NCBI RefSeq assembly: GCF_020523605.1
Contig: NZ_JAJAQI010000019.1
Location: forward strand, 44,476-108,475
Length of the DNA stretch: 64,000 nucleotides
Origin: Roseicella aerolata
GTDB lineage: Bacteria > Pseudomonadota > Alphaproteobacteria > Acetobacterales > Acetobacteraceae
Direction of reading: 5' to 3'
In this document: piece by piece, positions 15,913 to 24,283 of the stretch
Numbering within the stretch: position 1 is the first letter of the stretch
How the letters are laid out: each line of letters starts with the position of its first letter
The notes under the pieces: model-generated
What the model was told of the DNA's origin: nothing
What the model saw: the letters and a program-made list of their open reading frames with translations, nothing else
The model's database searches: none
Program-made: the position numbers and the translations under genes

Positions 15913-17331
15913 GTGAATTTGAACGCCCTGTTGCGCGGCCAGTCCAATGCCTTTCTCCTTGGCGTCCTCAACGGCAAAGAAATCGTCAAGCATACCGAAT
16001 CCCTGCTCGGCTTCGATGGCGTGAATGACCGGGTCACTCTCCAGTTCGCCCATGACCGCGGCAGCGCGGGGAACACGGTCTACAGCGGTACCGCTTTTCT
16101 CTCCGACTGGGTGAAACCGACCGCCGATGGCGGCTGGCAGGTGGCGGCGCTGGAGCAGGGCCTGCTGAACTACATCAACGGCCTGCCCCCTGCGCAGAAG
16201 GCGGATCCCACGGCCGTGGTCTGGCTGCACAACGAGTATGACAGCATCCGCGCCGACCTCTCGCCCGCCACCTGGGAGAGCGCCGTGCGCTTCGATGCGG
16301 CGCTGGTGCGGCAGGCCTTCGGCAAGGCCCCCGCGGAGATGCCCTACCTCTTCGTCAGCGCCATTCCCTATTCCAGCGGGACCGCTGCCGGGCATCAGGC
16401 GATCCGCATGGGAATGGAGAACCTGGCCGCCGATCCCGCCTTCAACGCCGGCATCGCTGCCCGCGTGCAGGATGTGGACATGTCCTGGGAGGATCTCGAC
16501 AAGAACCCGGCCACCCCTGACTATGGCGGCCCTCACATGTCCTTCGGCGACAGCCTGCTGGCCGCCAACCGCATCGCGGTCTCGCTGGCGGAGGAATGGG
16601 CGGCCTATGCCAAGCCCGGCTCGCCGGTCGCGCTCGCCGGCGGCAATGTCGGCAATCTCGGCCCGCAGGTGGTGCAGGCCAGGTTGACGGGGCCCGACCA
16701 CCTCACCCTCAATGTGGCCTTCGACGCGGCCAGCAGCCTCCGCCCGCTTGATGATGCCGCGACCCGCGGGGTGGGCTGGTCGGTCATCGCGCCGGACGGC
16801 AGTGTCGTCACCGGCGCTGCCGCCGCGCTTGCCACCGATATGCCCGACACGCTCTATGTCCGCTTCGACGGGCCTATCCCGGCGGGCGGCAAGCTCTATT
16901 ATGGCCATGGCGTCGGACGCCTCGCCGCTGCCGACGGCAGCGGCGCGGGGCATGCGGTCTATGACAACCATTTCCTGCCGATGTGGGTGCCGGCCAGCGG
17001 GCTTGGCATCCTCGGTCCCCAGGCGATGGCCCTGCCCGAGGCTGCGGTCGGCAGCGTCCTGCAGGTCGGTGCCGAGGGTGGCACCTGGACCGGTACCGCG
17101 GCGGCCGAGAATTGGGTCCTCCTCCCCGAATCCGGCGCCGCGCTGATCTATGGCTTCGACTCGGCGGCCGATACGCTGAGCTTCAGCGGCATCGCGCCGA
17201 ACAGCCTGATCTACTGGGATCCTGCCACGATTGGCATCCCGGGCCTTGGCCTGACCTGGGCTGGCGGGAAGGGCGGCGTGATCCTCCCGGGCCTCGACCG
17301 GCTGCCGGACAGCCAAATGATGTTCGCCTGA
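15913..17331 (+). CDS. SGNH-type (sialate O-acetylesterase-like) hydrolase, no signal peptide
   Basis: 472 residues starting at a GTG with GAGG seven bases upstream. LRGQSNAFLLG places the nucleophile Ser at residue 11, VVWLHNEYDSI aligns with the W(h)QGExD block of the PF03629/CE3-like esterases, and DYGGPHMSFGDSLLAANR supplies the late Asp-x-x-His pair. The C-terminal third (~360-472) is Gly/Ala/Ser-rich and beta-like. No N-terminal signal peptide is seen, since the catalytic Ser is only ten residues from the start. The gene lies 107 bp before flagellin on the same strand, so an acetyl-ester or glycan-related role on flagellin is inferred. Confidence 0.7.
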   Translation: MNLNALLRGQSNAFLLGVLNGKEIVKHTESLLGFDGVNDRVTLQFAHDRGSAGNTVYSGTAFLSDWVKPTADGGWQVAALEQGLLNYINGLPPAQKADPTAVVWLHNEYDSIRADLSPATWESAVRFDAALVRQAFGKAPAEMPYLFVSAIPYSSGTAAGHQAIRMGMENLAADPAFNAGIAARVQDVDMSWEDLDKNPATPDYGGPHMSFGDSLLAANRIAVSLAEEWAAYAKPGSPVALAGGNVGNLGPQVVQARLTGPDHLTLNVAFDAASSLRPLDDAATRGVGWSVIAPDGSVVTGAAAALATDMPDTLYVRFDGPIPAGGKLYYGHGVGRLAAADGSGAGHAVYDNHFLPMWVPASGLGILGPQAMALPEAAVGSVLQVGAEGGTWTGTAAAENWVLLPESGAALIYGFDSAADTLSFSGIAPNSLIYWDPATIGIPGLGLTWAGGKGGVILPGLDRLPDSQMMFA

Positions 17332-17353
17332 CCCGCGGCCGGCCTGCGCCGCC

Positions 17354-17368
17354 TTAACGCCGCCTTCA
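17354..17368 (+). promoter_or_regulatory. CtrA-like half-matching site upstream of flagellin
   Basis: TTAA-N7-TTCA matches seven of the eight conserved bases of the CtrA consensus TTAA-N7-TTAA. It lies 70 bp before the flagellin ATG. CtrA controls motility genes in many alphaproteobacteria. A one-mismatch site is weak evidence alone. Confidence 0.3.
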
Positions 17369-17438
17369 CCCTGCCTGCGGGAAGATGCTGCCGTGGTCCC
17401 GGACGAACCGGGGCCCGGCAGCCGGAGGGAAAACCCGC

Positions 17439-18275
17439 ATGCCTTTGAACTCGGTGAACACCAATATCGGCGCCATGGTGGCGCTGCAGTCGCTGAACCG
17501 CACGTCCGATGAACTGACCGCGACGCAGAAGCGCATCTCCACCGGCTATCGCGTGGCGGATGCGAAGGATGACGGCGCCGCCTTCGCGGTGGCGGAGCGC
17601 GTGCGGGGCGAGATCGCGGCGACCGCCTCGGCCAATGAGCAGCTCGGCGGCGTCAAGGGGCTGCTCGACGTCACCCAGACCAGCCTCTCCAACGTCTCGG
17701 AGACGCTGAAGAAGCTGAAGACCATTGTCGTCAAGCTCGCCGACGGGACCATCACCTCCGACCAGCAGGAACAATACCAGGCGCAGGTGAAGCAGCTCAC
17801 CGCCAACATCAAGGCCTTCATCGAGGATGCCAGCTACAACGGCAAGAACATCCTCGATGAGAGCATCAGCACCCTGGCGAATGTGGTGGTGCGCAACGGC
17901 GCTGGCGTAACCTACAGCTTCGACGGCTATTCGGCGCTGACCAACATCTTCAACGAGATCTCGACCGCCGATGGTTGGGATCGCGCCTCCGCCTCGGCTG
18001 CGCTGACTGGCGGCGGCGCGCTGACAACGGCGATCAGCAACACGCTCACGCAGCTCAACAACTTCGGCAGCTACTCCAACTACATCGACAGCCAGATCAC
18101 CTATAACAAGGCGAAGATGGACGCCCAGGAAGGCGGCCTCGGCGCGCTGGTCGATGCCGACCTCGCCAAGGAATCCGCCCGGCTGCAGTCGCTGCAGATC
18201 CGCCAGCAGCTCGGCACCCAGGCGCTGGGCATCGCCAACCAGGCGCCGCAGACGCTGCTGTCCCTGTTCCGCTGA
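17439..18275 (+). CDS. Flagellin
   Basis: The filament subunit, 278 residues, which is the short alphaproteobacterial size. The conserved N-terminal D0/D1 region (MPLNSVNTNIGAMVALQSLN, then KRISTGYRVADAKDDGAAFAVAERVR) and C-terminal D0 helix (AKESARLQSLQIRQQLGTQAL) are intact. The central variable part (~130-205) is short and rich in Ser/Thr/Asn, the usual place for O-glycosylation. GGAGG lies upstream of the ATG at 17439. It is followed by flaF and then by TPR glycosyltransferases, which suggests the filament is modified. Export is by the flagellar type III system, so no signal peptide is expected. Confidence 0.96.
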   Translation: MPLNSVNTNIGAMVALQSLNRTSDELTATQKRISTGYRVADAKDDGAAFAVAERVRGEIAATASANEQLGGVKGLLDVTQTSLSNVSETLKKLKTIVVKLADGTITSDQQEQYQAQVKQLTANIKAFIEDASYNGKNILDESISTLANVVVRNGAGVTYSFDGYSALTNIFNEISTADGWDRASASAALTGGGALTTAISNTLTQLNNFGSYSNYIDSQITYNKAKMDAQEGGLGALVDADLAKESARLQSLQIRQQLGTQALGIANQAPQTLLSLFR

Positions 18276-18408
18276 TCGCCTTCGCCTACTGCGTCGTCCG
18301 CCCCGCTTCGCGCGCGGGTCAGCGGCTTGCCGGCAGGAGGCCGGCCGACCTTTCCAGCCACGCCGTCGCGGCCGAGCCCGAGCGGCACTCCAGCAAGGAA
18401 TGCTGCGC

Positions 18409-18771
18409 ATGACCCATCCGAATTCCGCGGCCGAAGCGCCGCTGCCCGCCTCCGCCGGCGCCGCCGCCTATCGCCGTCGCCTGACCGCGAAGCAGATGGA
18501 GGCCGAGATCTTCACCCGCGCGACGCGCGCCATCCGCGGCGCCGAGGGGGGAGATCCGCTCGCCCGTGCCCACGCCATCGCGGATAATCGCCGTCTCTGG
18601 GACGCCGTGCATGGCGCGGTGATCGACCCGACCAACGCCCTGCCGGCCGCGCTCCGCGCGCAGATCGCGGGCGTGGCGCTGGCGGTGCTGCGGGAATGCG
18701 ACCAGCCGGCGCCCGATCTCGGCTTCATCGCCGAGATGAACGAGCACATCGCCGCCGGCCTCTGGCGCTGA
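18409..18771 (+). CDS. flaF: Flagellar biosynthesis regulator FlaF
   Basis: A 120-residue FlaF homologue. The core ARAHAIADNRRLWDAVHGAV, then IDPTNALPAALRAQIAGVAL and the ending EMNEHIAAGLWR are the family signature. FlaF is needed for flagellin secretion or assembly in Caulobacter, with FlbT acting on fljK mRNA; flbT is not in this window. The start at 18409 is preferred over the ATG at 18400 because AAGGA lies nine bases before it. It is 133 bp after flagellin and five bases before the TPR methyltransferase. Confidence 0.9.
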   Translation: MTHPNSAAEAPLPASAGAAAYRRRLTAKQMEAEIFTRATRAIRGAEGGDPLARAHAIADNRRLWDAVHGAVIDPTNALPAALRAQIAGVALAVLRECDQPAPDLGFIAEMNEHIAAGLWR

Positions 18772-18775
18772 GCCG

Positions 18776-20203
18776 ATGCTGGCCGAGACCCGCTCCGCCC
18801 CTTCGGCCCTGACCGCCCGTCTTGCGGATCAGGCGCGCGCGCTTCTGCAGGAGAGCCGCGCGGCCGAGGCGCTGCCGATGCTCGATCGCCTCGGCGTCCT
18901 GGCGCCCGGGCCCGCGACCACCATGCTGCGCGCCGAGGCACTGTTGCGCCTCGGCCGCCTCGCGGAAGCCGAGGCGGCTGCCGATGTCGCACTGACCGAG
19001 GAGCCGGAAGCGCCGGCCCCGCGCCGGCTGCGCGCGCGCATCCGTCTCGCGCGCGGCCGCCATGCCGCCGCCGCCGAGGATGCTGCCGCGGCCGTGATGG
19101 CCGCGCCGGGTGAACTCGCCGGCCGCCTGCTGCTCGCTGCCGCGCTGCTGGAGGAGGGCCGCCACGACGAGGCGATCTGGTTCCTCGGCGAGGCCTGGCG
19201 CGCCGACCCCGGCAACCCCATGCTGCAGTTCCGCCTCGGCCAGGCCTTCCTGCGTGCCGGGCGCCATGCGGCGGCGGCCGAACTCCTGGCGCAGTGCGAG
19301 GCGACGGCGCCAGCCACACCCGGCCTCGCCGCGCTACGCGCCCAGGCGGCGCTGCTGGCCGGCGATGCGCCGGAGGCCGAGCGGCTGGCGCGCGCCGCGC
19401 TCGCCCGTGGCCTCGTGGATGGTGCGGTGCACGGCGTGCTGGCGCATGCGCTGGTGGGCGCTGGCCGGCTTGCGGAGGCGGCGCCGCATTTCGCCGCCGC
19501 CGCGCGCCTTGCGCCGGGGAGCGACCATCTCGCCCCTTCATCAGGCGGCACCGCGCCTAGCCGCGCGCCGGACGGCTATGTCACCGCCCTGTTCGATGGT
19601 TATGCGCCGCATTTCGAGGCAGCGCTGATCGGCCTCGGCTACCGGGTGCCCGGCCTGGTTCGGCGGGCGGTGGAGCGTTTGCTGCCCGCCGTGGCGGCCG
19701 GGGAGGCGCGGCTCGGCCCGGTGCTCGATCTCGGCTGCGGGACCGGGCTGGTGGGCGTCGCACTCTCGGACCTGTTGGGTGGGCCACTCACCGGAATCGA
19801 CCTCTCGCGCCGCATGCTGGAGGAGGCGGCGGCCAAGGGGATCTATGCCGGGCTGCGGCAGGCCGAGCTGACTTCGGCGCTGCGAGAGGATGCCGGCAGC
19901 CATGCGCTGATCACCGCGGCGGATGTTTTCTGCTATTTCGGCGACTTGCGGGAGGTGCTGGCGCTCTGCCGGCAGCGCCTGGCGCCGGGCGGGCTGCTGC
20001 TGTTCAGCCTGGAGCGCGCCGCGCCCGGCGCGGGCTGGCGGCCGGGGGAGGCGGGGCGCTACGCCCATGCGCCGGATTACCTCGTCGCCTGCCTGTTGGA
20101 AGCCGGCCTGCGCATGCTGGAATGCCGGGAGGAGGCGTTGCGCCGCGACGGGGAAGCGGTCGTCCCCGGTCTCCTGGTCGCCGCCGATGCCGCCGGGCCC
20201 TGA
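18776..20203 (+). CDS. TPR-repeat SAM-dependent methyltransferase (COG4976-like)
   Basis: 475 residues. About residues 10-255 are Ala/Leu/Arg-rich TPR helices. Residues ~260-475 are a class I methyltransferase with VLDLGCGTGLVGVALSDLL, LTGIDLSRRMLEEA and LITAADVFCYFGDL. TPR-fused methyltransferases usually use the repeats to hold a protein substrate. Its place between flaF and a TPR glycosyltransferase suggests it methylates flagellin or the flagellin glycan, but the sequence does not show the target. The next gene starts one base after its stop, so the two are probably co-translated. Confidence 0.85.
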   Translation: MLAETRSAPSALTARLADQARALLQESRAAEALPMLDRLGVLAPGPATTMLRAEALLRLGRLAEAEAAADVALTEEPEAPAPRRLRARIRLARGRHAAAAEDAAAAVMAAPGELAGRLLLAAALLEEGRHDEAIWFLGEAWRADPGNPMLQFRLGQAFLRAGRHAAAAELLAQCEATAPATPGLAALRAQAALLAGDAPEAERLARAALARGLVDGAVHGVLAHALVGAGRLAEAAPHFAAAARLAPGSDHLAPSSGGTAPSRAPDGYVTALFDGYAPHFEAALIGLGYRVPGLVRRAVERLLPAVAAGEARLGPVLDLGCGTGLVGVALSDLLGGPLTGIDLSRRMLEEAAAKGIYAGLRQAELTSALREDAGSHALITAADVFCYFGDLREVLALCRQRLAPGGLLLFSLERAAPGAGWRPGEAGRYAHAPDYLVACLLEAGLRMLECREEALRRDGEAVVPGLLVAADAAGP

Positions 20204-20204
20204 C

Positions 20205-22739
20205 ATGTCCGGGGTACTGGCGCGCGATGCGAAAGAGGCCGGCAGCCGCGACCGCATGGTGGTGGCTGCACGTCCGGATCCGGCCTTGCCGTCCCATGGC
20301 GGCCCGGATCCGAATGTGGCGGCGGCGCAATTGCCCCGGGGCGACCGGACCTCCGCGATCGAGCCCGGCGCGCCGCCTCCTGGCGGGCCGCGCTGGCGGT
20401 CGTCCGGAGCAGGCGGGGGCGCCCCGGAGGCCGCCGAGGACACCGGAGAGGCTGGGCGTCATGGCAGTCATGCCGCCGGACCCTGGCGTGCCGGTCTCCG
20501 CGCGCTGGCCGAGGGTTCGCCGGCGGCAGCGGTTCCCCTGCTGCGTGAGGCCGTGGCGCGCGGGGATGGAGGCGGGCTCGCCGCACTCAATCTCGGCCTC
20601 GCCCTGATGCAGCTCGGCCGGCTCGCGGAAGCGGTGCCGGCGCTGGAGGACGCCGCCCGCGACCTCCCCGACCATGCCGAACCGCCCTTCCGGCTGGGCA
20701 ACATCGCCGGGCTGCGCGGCGAGGCCGGGCGGGCCGAGGCGCTGTTCCGCGCCGCCCTGCTGCGCGATCCGCAGCATGTGCCGGCCCTTGCGGCCCTTGC
20801 CGCGCTCGAGGAGGCGGCCGGCCGCCTCGACGCGGCGGCGGACGGCATCGCCCGCGCCCGGGCCATCGACCCGGACGAGCCGGAACTGGACTTCGCCGCG
20901 GCGCGCCTGGCGTGGCGCCGGGACGACCTGGCCGGCGCCATCGCCGCGGCGGAAGCGGTGCTGGCACGCCGGCCGGCGCATGCAGGCGCGGCCCGGCTGC
21001 TGGCCGAGCTATTGCTGCGCCGCGAGGGACCGGAGGCCGCGCTGGCCGCGGTCGCGGCCCGTGCCGTCACCGATCCCGCCGCTGCGGGCTGGGCATTTGC
21101 CGCCGCCACGCTGCATGCCGCCGCCGGGCGGCGGGAGGCCGCGCTGGCGGAACTGCATCTGGCCGCCGCGCTCGCGCCCGAGGAGGGGGAGATCCAGGCG
21201 GCGCTCGGCTGCGCCCTCGCCGATGCCGGACGCGGGCAGGAAGCCGAGCCGCTGCTGCGTGCCGCCATCCCCGTCCGGCCCACCGATCTCGACCTGCGAA
21301 ACCGGCTGGCGACCGTGCTGTGGAAGCAGCACCGCCTCGCCGCCATGCTTGAGGTGCTGGAGGAGGCGATCGCCGATTTCGGCCCGCAGCCGGTTCTGCT
21401 GATGAACCAGGCGCTGGCGCTGAACGCGATGGGCGAGCAGGAGGCCGCGCTGACGGCGGTCGAGGCGGCGGTGGCGCATCCCGCCGGCGGCGCGCCGGCG
21501 CTTATGACGCGCATGGCGGTGCTGCCCTACCACCCAGAGCGAGGCCATGCCGCGGCGCTGCTCGCCGCCGGCCGGGCGGTTGCCGCCGCGCTCGGCCCTG
21601 CCGCGCCACCGCCACCCCGGCCGCGCGACCCGGGCCGGCGGCTGCGGATCGGCCTGCTCTCGGGCGGCCTTGGCCAGCACCCGGTGGGCTGGCTGACGCT
21701 CGCGGGGCTGGAGGCGCTGCCGGAGGCCGAGTTCGAATTGGCGGCCTATTGCCTGAAGCCGCGACAGGATCCGATGGCCGCGCGCTTCCGCGCGCGCGTG
21801 GCGCTCTGGCGCGATGCCGAGCATCTGGATGTCGCCACGCTCGCCGGGCTGATGATGGCGGACGGCCTCGATATCCTGCTCGACCTCGGCGGCTATGGCG
21901 ATGGTGGCCGGCCGGGCCTGCTGCAGCGCCGGCCGGCGCCGGTGCAGATCAAATGGGTTGGCATGCAGAACGCCACCATGGGCCTCGACGGGCTGGATGG
22001 CATGCTGACCGACCGCTGGGAGACGCCGCCGGGCTTCGAGCGCTTCTACACCGAGCGCCTGCTGCACCTGCCGGATGGCTATGTCTGCTATGCGCCGCCG
22101 CCCGGGGCGCCGCCGGTCGCGCCGCTGCCGGCACTGGGGCGCGGCCATGTCACCTTCGGCTGCTTCAACAACCTGGCCAAGGTGACGCCACCGGTGCTGC
22201 GGGCCTGGGGGCGCATCCTGGCCGCGCTGCCGGAGGCGCGGCTGGTGCTGCGGACCCATGCGCTGGGAGAGGCGGCGATGCGCCAGCGGCTGCGCGCGCG
22301 GCTCACGGCGCATGGCCTGCCGGAGGATCGCGTGGCGCTGGAGGGCGGGGTGCCGCACCGGGCGCTGCTCGACGCCTATGGCGGGATCGACATCGCGCTC
22401 GATCCTTTCCCCTATGCCGGCGGCCTTACCGTCTGCGAGGCGCTCTGGATGGGCGTGCCGGTAGTGGCGCTGGCCGGCGACAGCTTTTGCGCGCGGCATG
22501 CGCTCAGCCATCTCAGCAATGTCGGCCTGCCGGACTGGGTGGCGGAGTCCGAGGAGGCCTATGTCGCCCTTGCCATCGCCCGGGCGGGGGACCTGCCCGC
22601 GCTCGCCACGCTGCGGGCCGGCCTGCGGGCGCGGGTCGCGGCCTCCCCACTCACGGATGCGGCGCGCTTCGGCCGCGCGCTTGCCGCCACGCTGCGGGAT
22701 GCCTGGCGACGATGGTGCGCCACGGCGACGTCCCTGTGA
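20205..22739 (+). CDS. TPR-GT41 O-linked glycosyltransferase (SPINDLY/FlmG-like), copy 1
   Basis: 844 residues. A Pro/Gly-rich N-terminal linker (~1-95) leads into TPRs (~100-460) and a GT41/OGT-type catalytic region (~470-830). Visible motifs are LGQHPVGW (position of the OGT active-site His), FGCFNNLAKVTPPVL (UDP-binding Lys region), and DIALDPFPYAGGLTVCEALW. In Caulobacter, FlmG uses N-terminal TPRs to bind flagellin and a GT domain to glycosylate it. This gene sits four genes downstream of flagellin and fits that role. Its ATG at 20205 follows the methyltransferase stop directly. The N-terminal ~90 residues are low complexity, so a later start is possible. Confidence 0.86.
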   Translation: MSGVLARDAKEAGSRDRMVVAARPDPALPSHGGPDPNVAAAQLPRGDRTSAIEPGAPPPGGPRWRSSGAGGGAPEAAEDTGEAGRHGSHAAGPWRAGLRALAEGSPAAAVPLLREAVARGDGGGLAALNLGLALMQLGRLAEAVPALEDAARDLPDHAEPPFRLGNIAGLRGEAGRAEALFRAALLRDPQHVPALAALAALEEAAGRLDAAADGIARARAIDPDEPELDFAAARLAWRRDDLAGAIAAAEAVLARRPAHAGAARLLAELLLRREGPEAALAAVAARAVTDPAAAGWAFAAATLHAAAGRREAALAELHLAAALAPEEGEIQAALGCALADAGRGQEAEPLLRAAIPVRPTDLDLRNRLATVLWKQHRLAAMLEVLEEAIADFGPQPVLLMNQALALNAMGEQEAALTAVEAAVAHPAGGAPALMTRMAVLPYHPERGHAAALLAAGRAVAAALGPAAPPPPRPRDPGRRLRIGLLSGGLGQHPVGWLTLAGLEALPEAEFELAAYCLKPRQDPMAARFRARVALWRDAEHLDVATLAGLMMADGLDILLDLGGYGDGGRPGLLQRRPAPVQIKWVGMQNATMGLDGLDGMLTDRWETPPGFERFYTERLLHLPDGYVCYAPPPGAPPVAPLPALGRGHVTFGCFNNLAKVTPPVLRAWGRILAALPEARLVLRTHALGEAAMRQRLRARLTAHGLPEDRVALEGGVPHRALLDAYGGIDIALDPFPYAGGLTVCEALWMGVPVVALAGDSFCARHALSHLSNVGLPDWVAESEEAYVALAIARAGDLPALATLRAGLRARVAASPLTDAARFGRALAATLRDAWRRWCATATSL

Positions 22740-23944
22740 TGCAACAGGATCCGGCCTCTCGGCCTTTTCCCTGCACGAGCACCGCGCGGGAGAGGAGCCG
22801 CTTGGAGGCGAGCGAGCCGGGGCAGGGGCCCATCTGCCGCAGTTGCGGGGCGATCCTGCGGGAAGAGGTCGCGGATCTCGGTCTGGTACCGCTCTCGGTC
22901 GATCCGGTGCGGCTCGGGACGGGAGGACGGCCGGTCGCCTGCGCGCCGCTGCGCGCGCTGGTCTGCGAGGATTGCCGGCTGGTGCAGGTGGCCGGCACCG
23001 GCGTGGCGCTGCGCGACGCGCCGCGGCCGGCCCATGGCTTCGCCGGCCTTCTCGCGGCGCGGCTCCGGCTCGGTCCCGGTACGCCGGTCGCCGCCTTCGA
23101 TGCCGCGATGCTGGAGCCCTTCCGGAACCGGGACATCCCGGCACGGGCGGTGCCGACCGGGGCGCTGACCGCCCTGCAACTGCGGGAGGCGCTGCCGCCC
23201 CCGGTGCTGCTGCTGGCCGGCGCGGTCCTGGCGACGGCGCCGGATATCCAGGATGCACTGGCCGGTGTCCGTGCCCTGCTCGCCCCGGGCGGCATCGCGG
23301 TGTTCGACCTGCCGGATCTGCTGTCCTGGCTGCGGGGCAACCGCTTCGACCTGCTGAGCCATGCGCTGCCCGGCCTGCCCTCCGTACTGGTGGCTGAGAT
23401 GCTGCTCGGCCTGCACGGGCTGGTGCCCTTCGAGGTGGAGCCGCTGCCCGGACCCGGCCCCTGGCTGCGGCTGCTCGTCGGGCATGCCGAGGACGCCACC
23501 AAGCCGGCCGCGGCGAGCCTGCTGGCCCGGCGCGTGGAGGAGCGGGCCGCGGAGCTGGAAGGGCCGGACGCCTATCGGCGCGCTGCCGTCGCGGTCGCCG
23601 AGGCGAGGCTCGCCGTGCTGGACCTGCTGGTGGCGGCGCGGCGGGACGGGCGGAAGGTGGCCGGCTATGGCGCCGGCACGGCCGCGGCGACCCTGGCCGC
23701 GGCCTGTGGGATCGGGCCTGGCCTGCTGGGCTACACCGTGCATCCGGACGTCGGGGCATGCGGGCTGGAACTGCCGGGAAGCCAGGTGCCCGTGCTGCCA
23801 GTCGCGGCGTTGGACCAGGGGGCGCCTGACCTCCTGCTGGTCCTGGACGGCACGCCGCCGGCGACGGTGCGGGAGGTCCTGGCGCGGCACGGCACCTGGC
23901 AGGGCCGGCTGGCCGTCCCGCTCCCCGGCTTGCACATCGTCTGA
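22739..23944 (+). CDS. Degenerate C-methyltransferase-like protein with intact Zn-binding domain
   Basis: 401 residues, starting at an ATG that overlaps the preceding stop (TGATG). It aligns along its length with the C-methyltransferase at 31802-33052. The N-terminal Zn domain is kept (ICRSCGAILREEV ... VCEDCRLVQV), as is the C-terminal VAGYGAGTAAATLAAACGIG and LPGSQVPVLP. The central SAM-binding motif (EVASNDGYLL in the intact paralogue) is replaced by AAFDAAMLEPF, and the HEHYAYWSL catalytic stretch is absent. The reading frame is uninterrupted, so it is probably expressed as a non-catalytic or repurposed protein. A link to the flagellin glycan is inferred from position. Confidence 0.7.
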   Translation: MQQDPASRPFPCTSTARERSRLEASEPGQGPICRSCGAILREEVADLGLVPLSVDPVRLGTGGRPVACAPLRALVCEDCRLVQVAGTGVALRDAPRPAHGFAGLLAARLRLGPGTPVAAFDAAMLEPFRNRDIPARAVPTGALTALQLREALPPPVLLLAGAVLATAPDIQDALAGVRALLAPGGIAVFDLPDLLSWLRGNRFDLLSHALPGLPSVLVAEMLLGLHGLVPFEVEPLPGPGPWLRLLVGHAEDATKPAAASLLARRVEERAAELEGPDAYRRAAVAVAEARLAVLDLLVAARRDGRKVAGYGAGTAAATLAAACGIGPGLLGYTVHPDVGACGLELPGSQVPVLPVAALDQGAPDLLLVLDGTPPATVREVLARHGTWQGRLAVPLPGLHIV

Positions 23945-24283
23945 CCGGAGTTCGGGGCGCCGACCGGCAGCGGCGCTCCGCCGGATGCGGTCGCCCCTGC
24001 GGTGACCGGGGTGGCCCCCCGTCACGACACCAGGTGGCTGTCGCCCGTTTTCCTGCCTAATGCCGCCTCGTCCCCGGTAACGTTCCCTCTGGCCGTGGTG
24101 AAGGCAGGCATGGCAGCCGGAACCATCCCGGCCCGGCCGCCTTTTCCTTCGCAACGGTCCGTCCCCAGGCAGGCTTGCGGCCTGGGGACGGTCTGGCGTG
24201 TCCAGGCTGCCCGCGTCTTCCCCGGCACGCCATGGCTGCGGCGCCTGGAACGCGCCAGGGCCGGCAGTATCAGGAGGGGGAAT
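23945..24283. promoter_or_regulatory. 339-bp leader region upstream of egtB
   Basis: No convincing coding frame. The region contains the 12-bp stem-loop at 24159-24191 and a pyrimidine-rich stretch before it. The promoter of egtB is expected here. I could not match it to any known riboswitch class. Confidence 0.4.
24159..24191 (+). terminator. Perfect 12-bp stem-loop in the egtB leader
   Basis: CCGTCCCCAGGC and GCCTGGGGACGG pair perfectly around a 9-base loop. It lies 215 bp after the preceding stop and 92 bp before the egtB ATG. It may terminate the upstream operon or act as a leader element. No T-run follows. Confidence 0.5.

Noticed and set aside
21009..23759. 916-codon minus-strand open frame
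   Set aside because: Antisense to copy 1 of the TPR-GT41 gene and the degenerate methyltransferase, both of which have clear motifs. The shadow is Arg/Pro-rich and unlike a protein.
23945..24283. Known riboswitch before egtB
   Set aside because: I compared the leader by eye with the SAM-II type and found no conserved core. Only a hairpin is supported.
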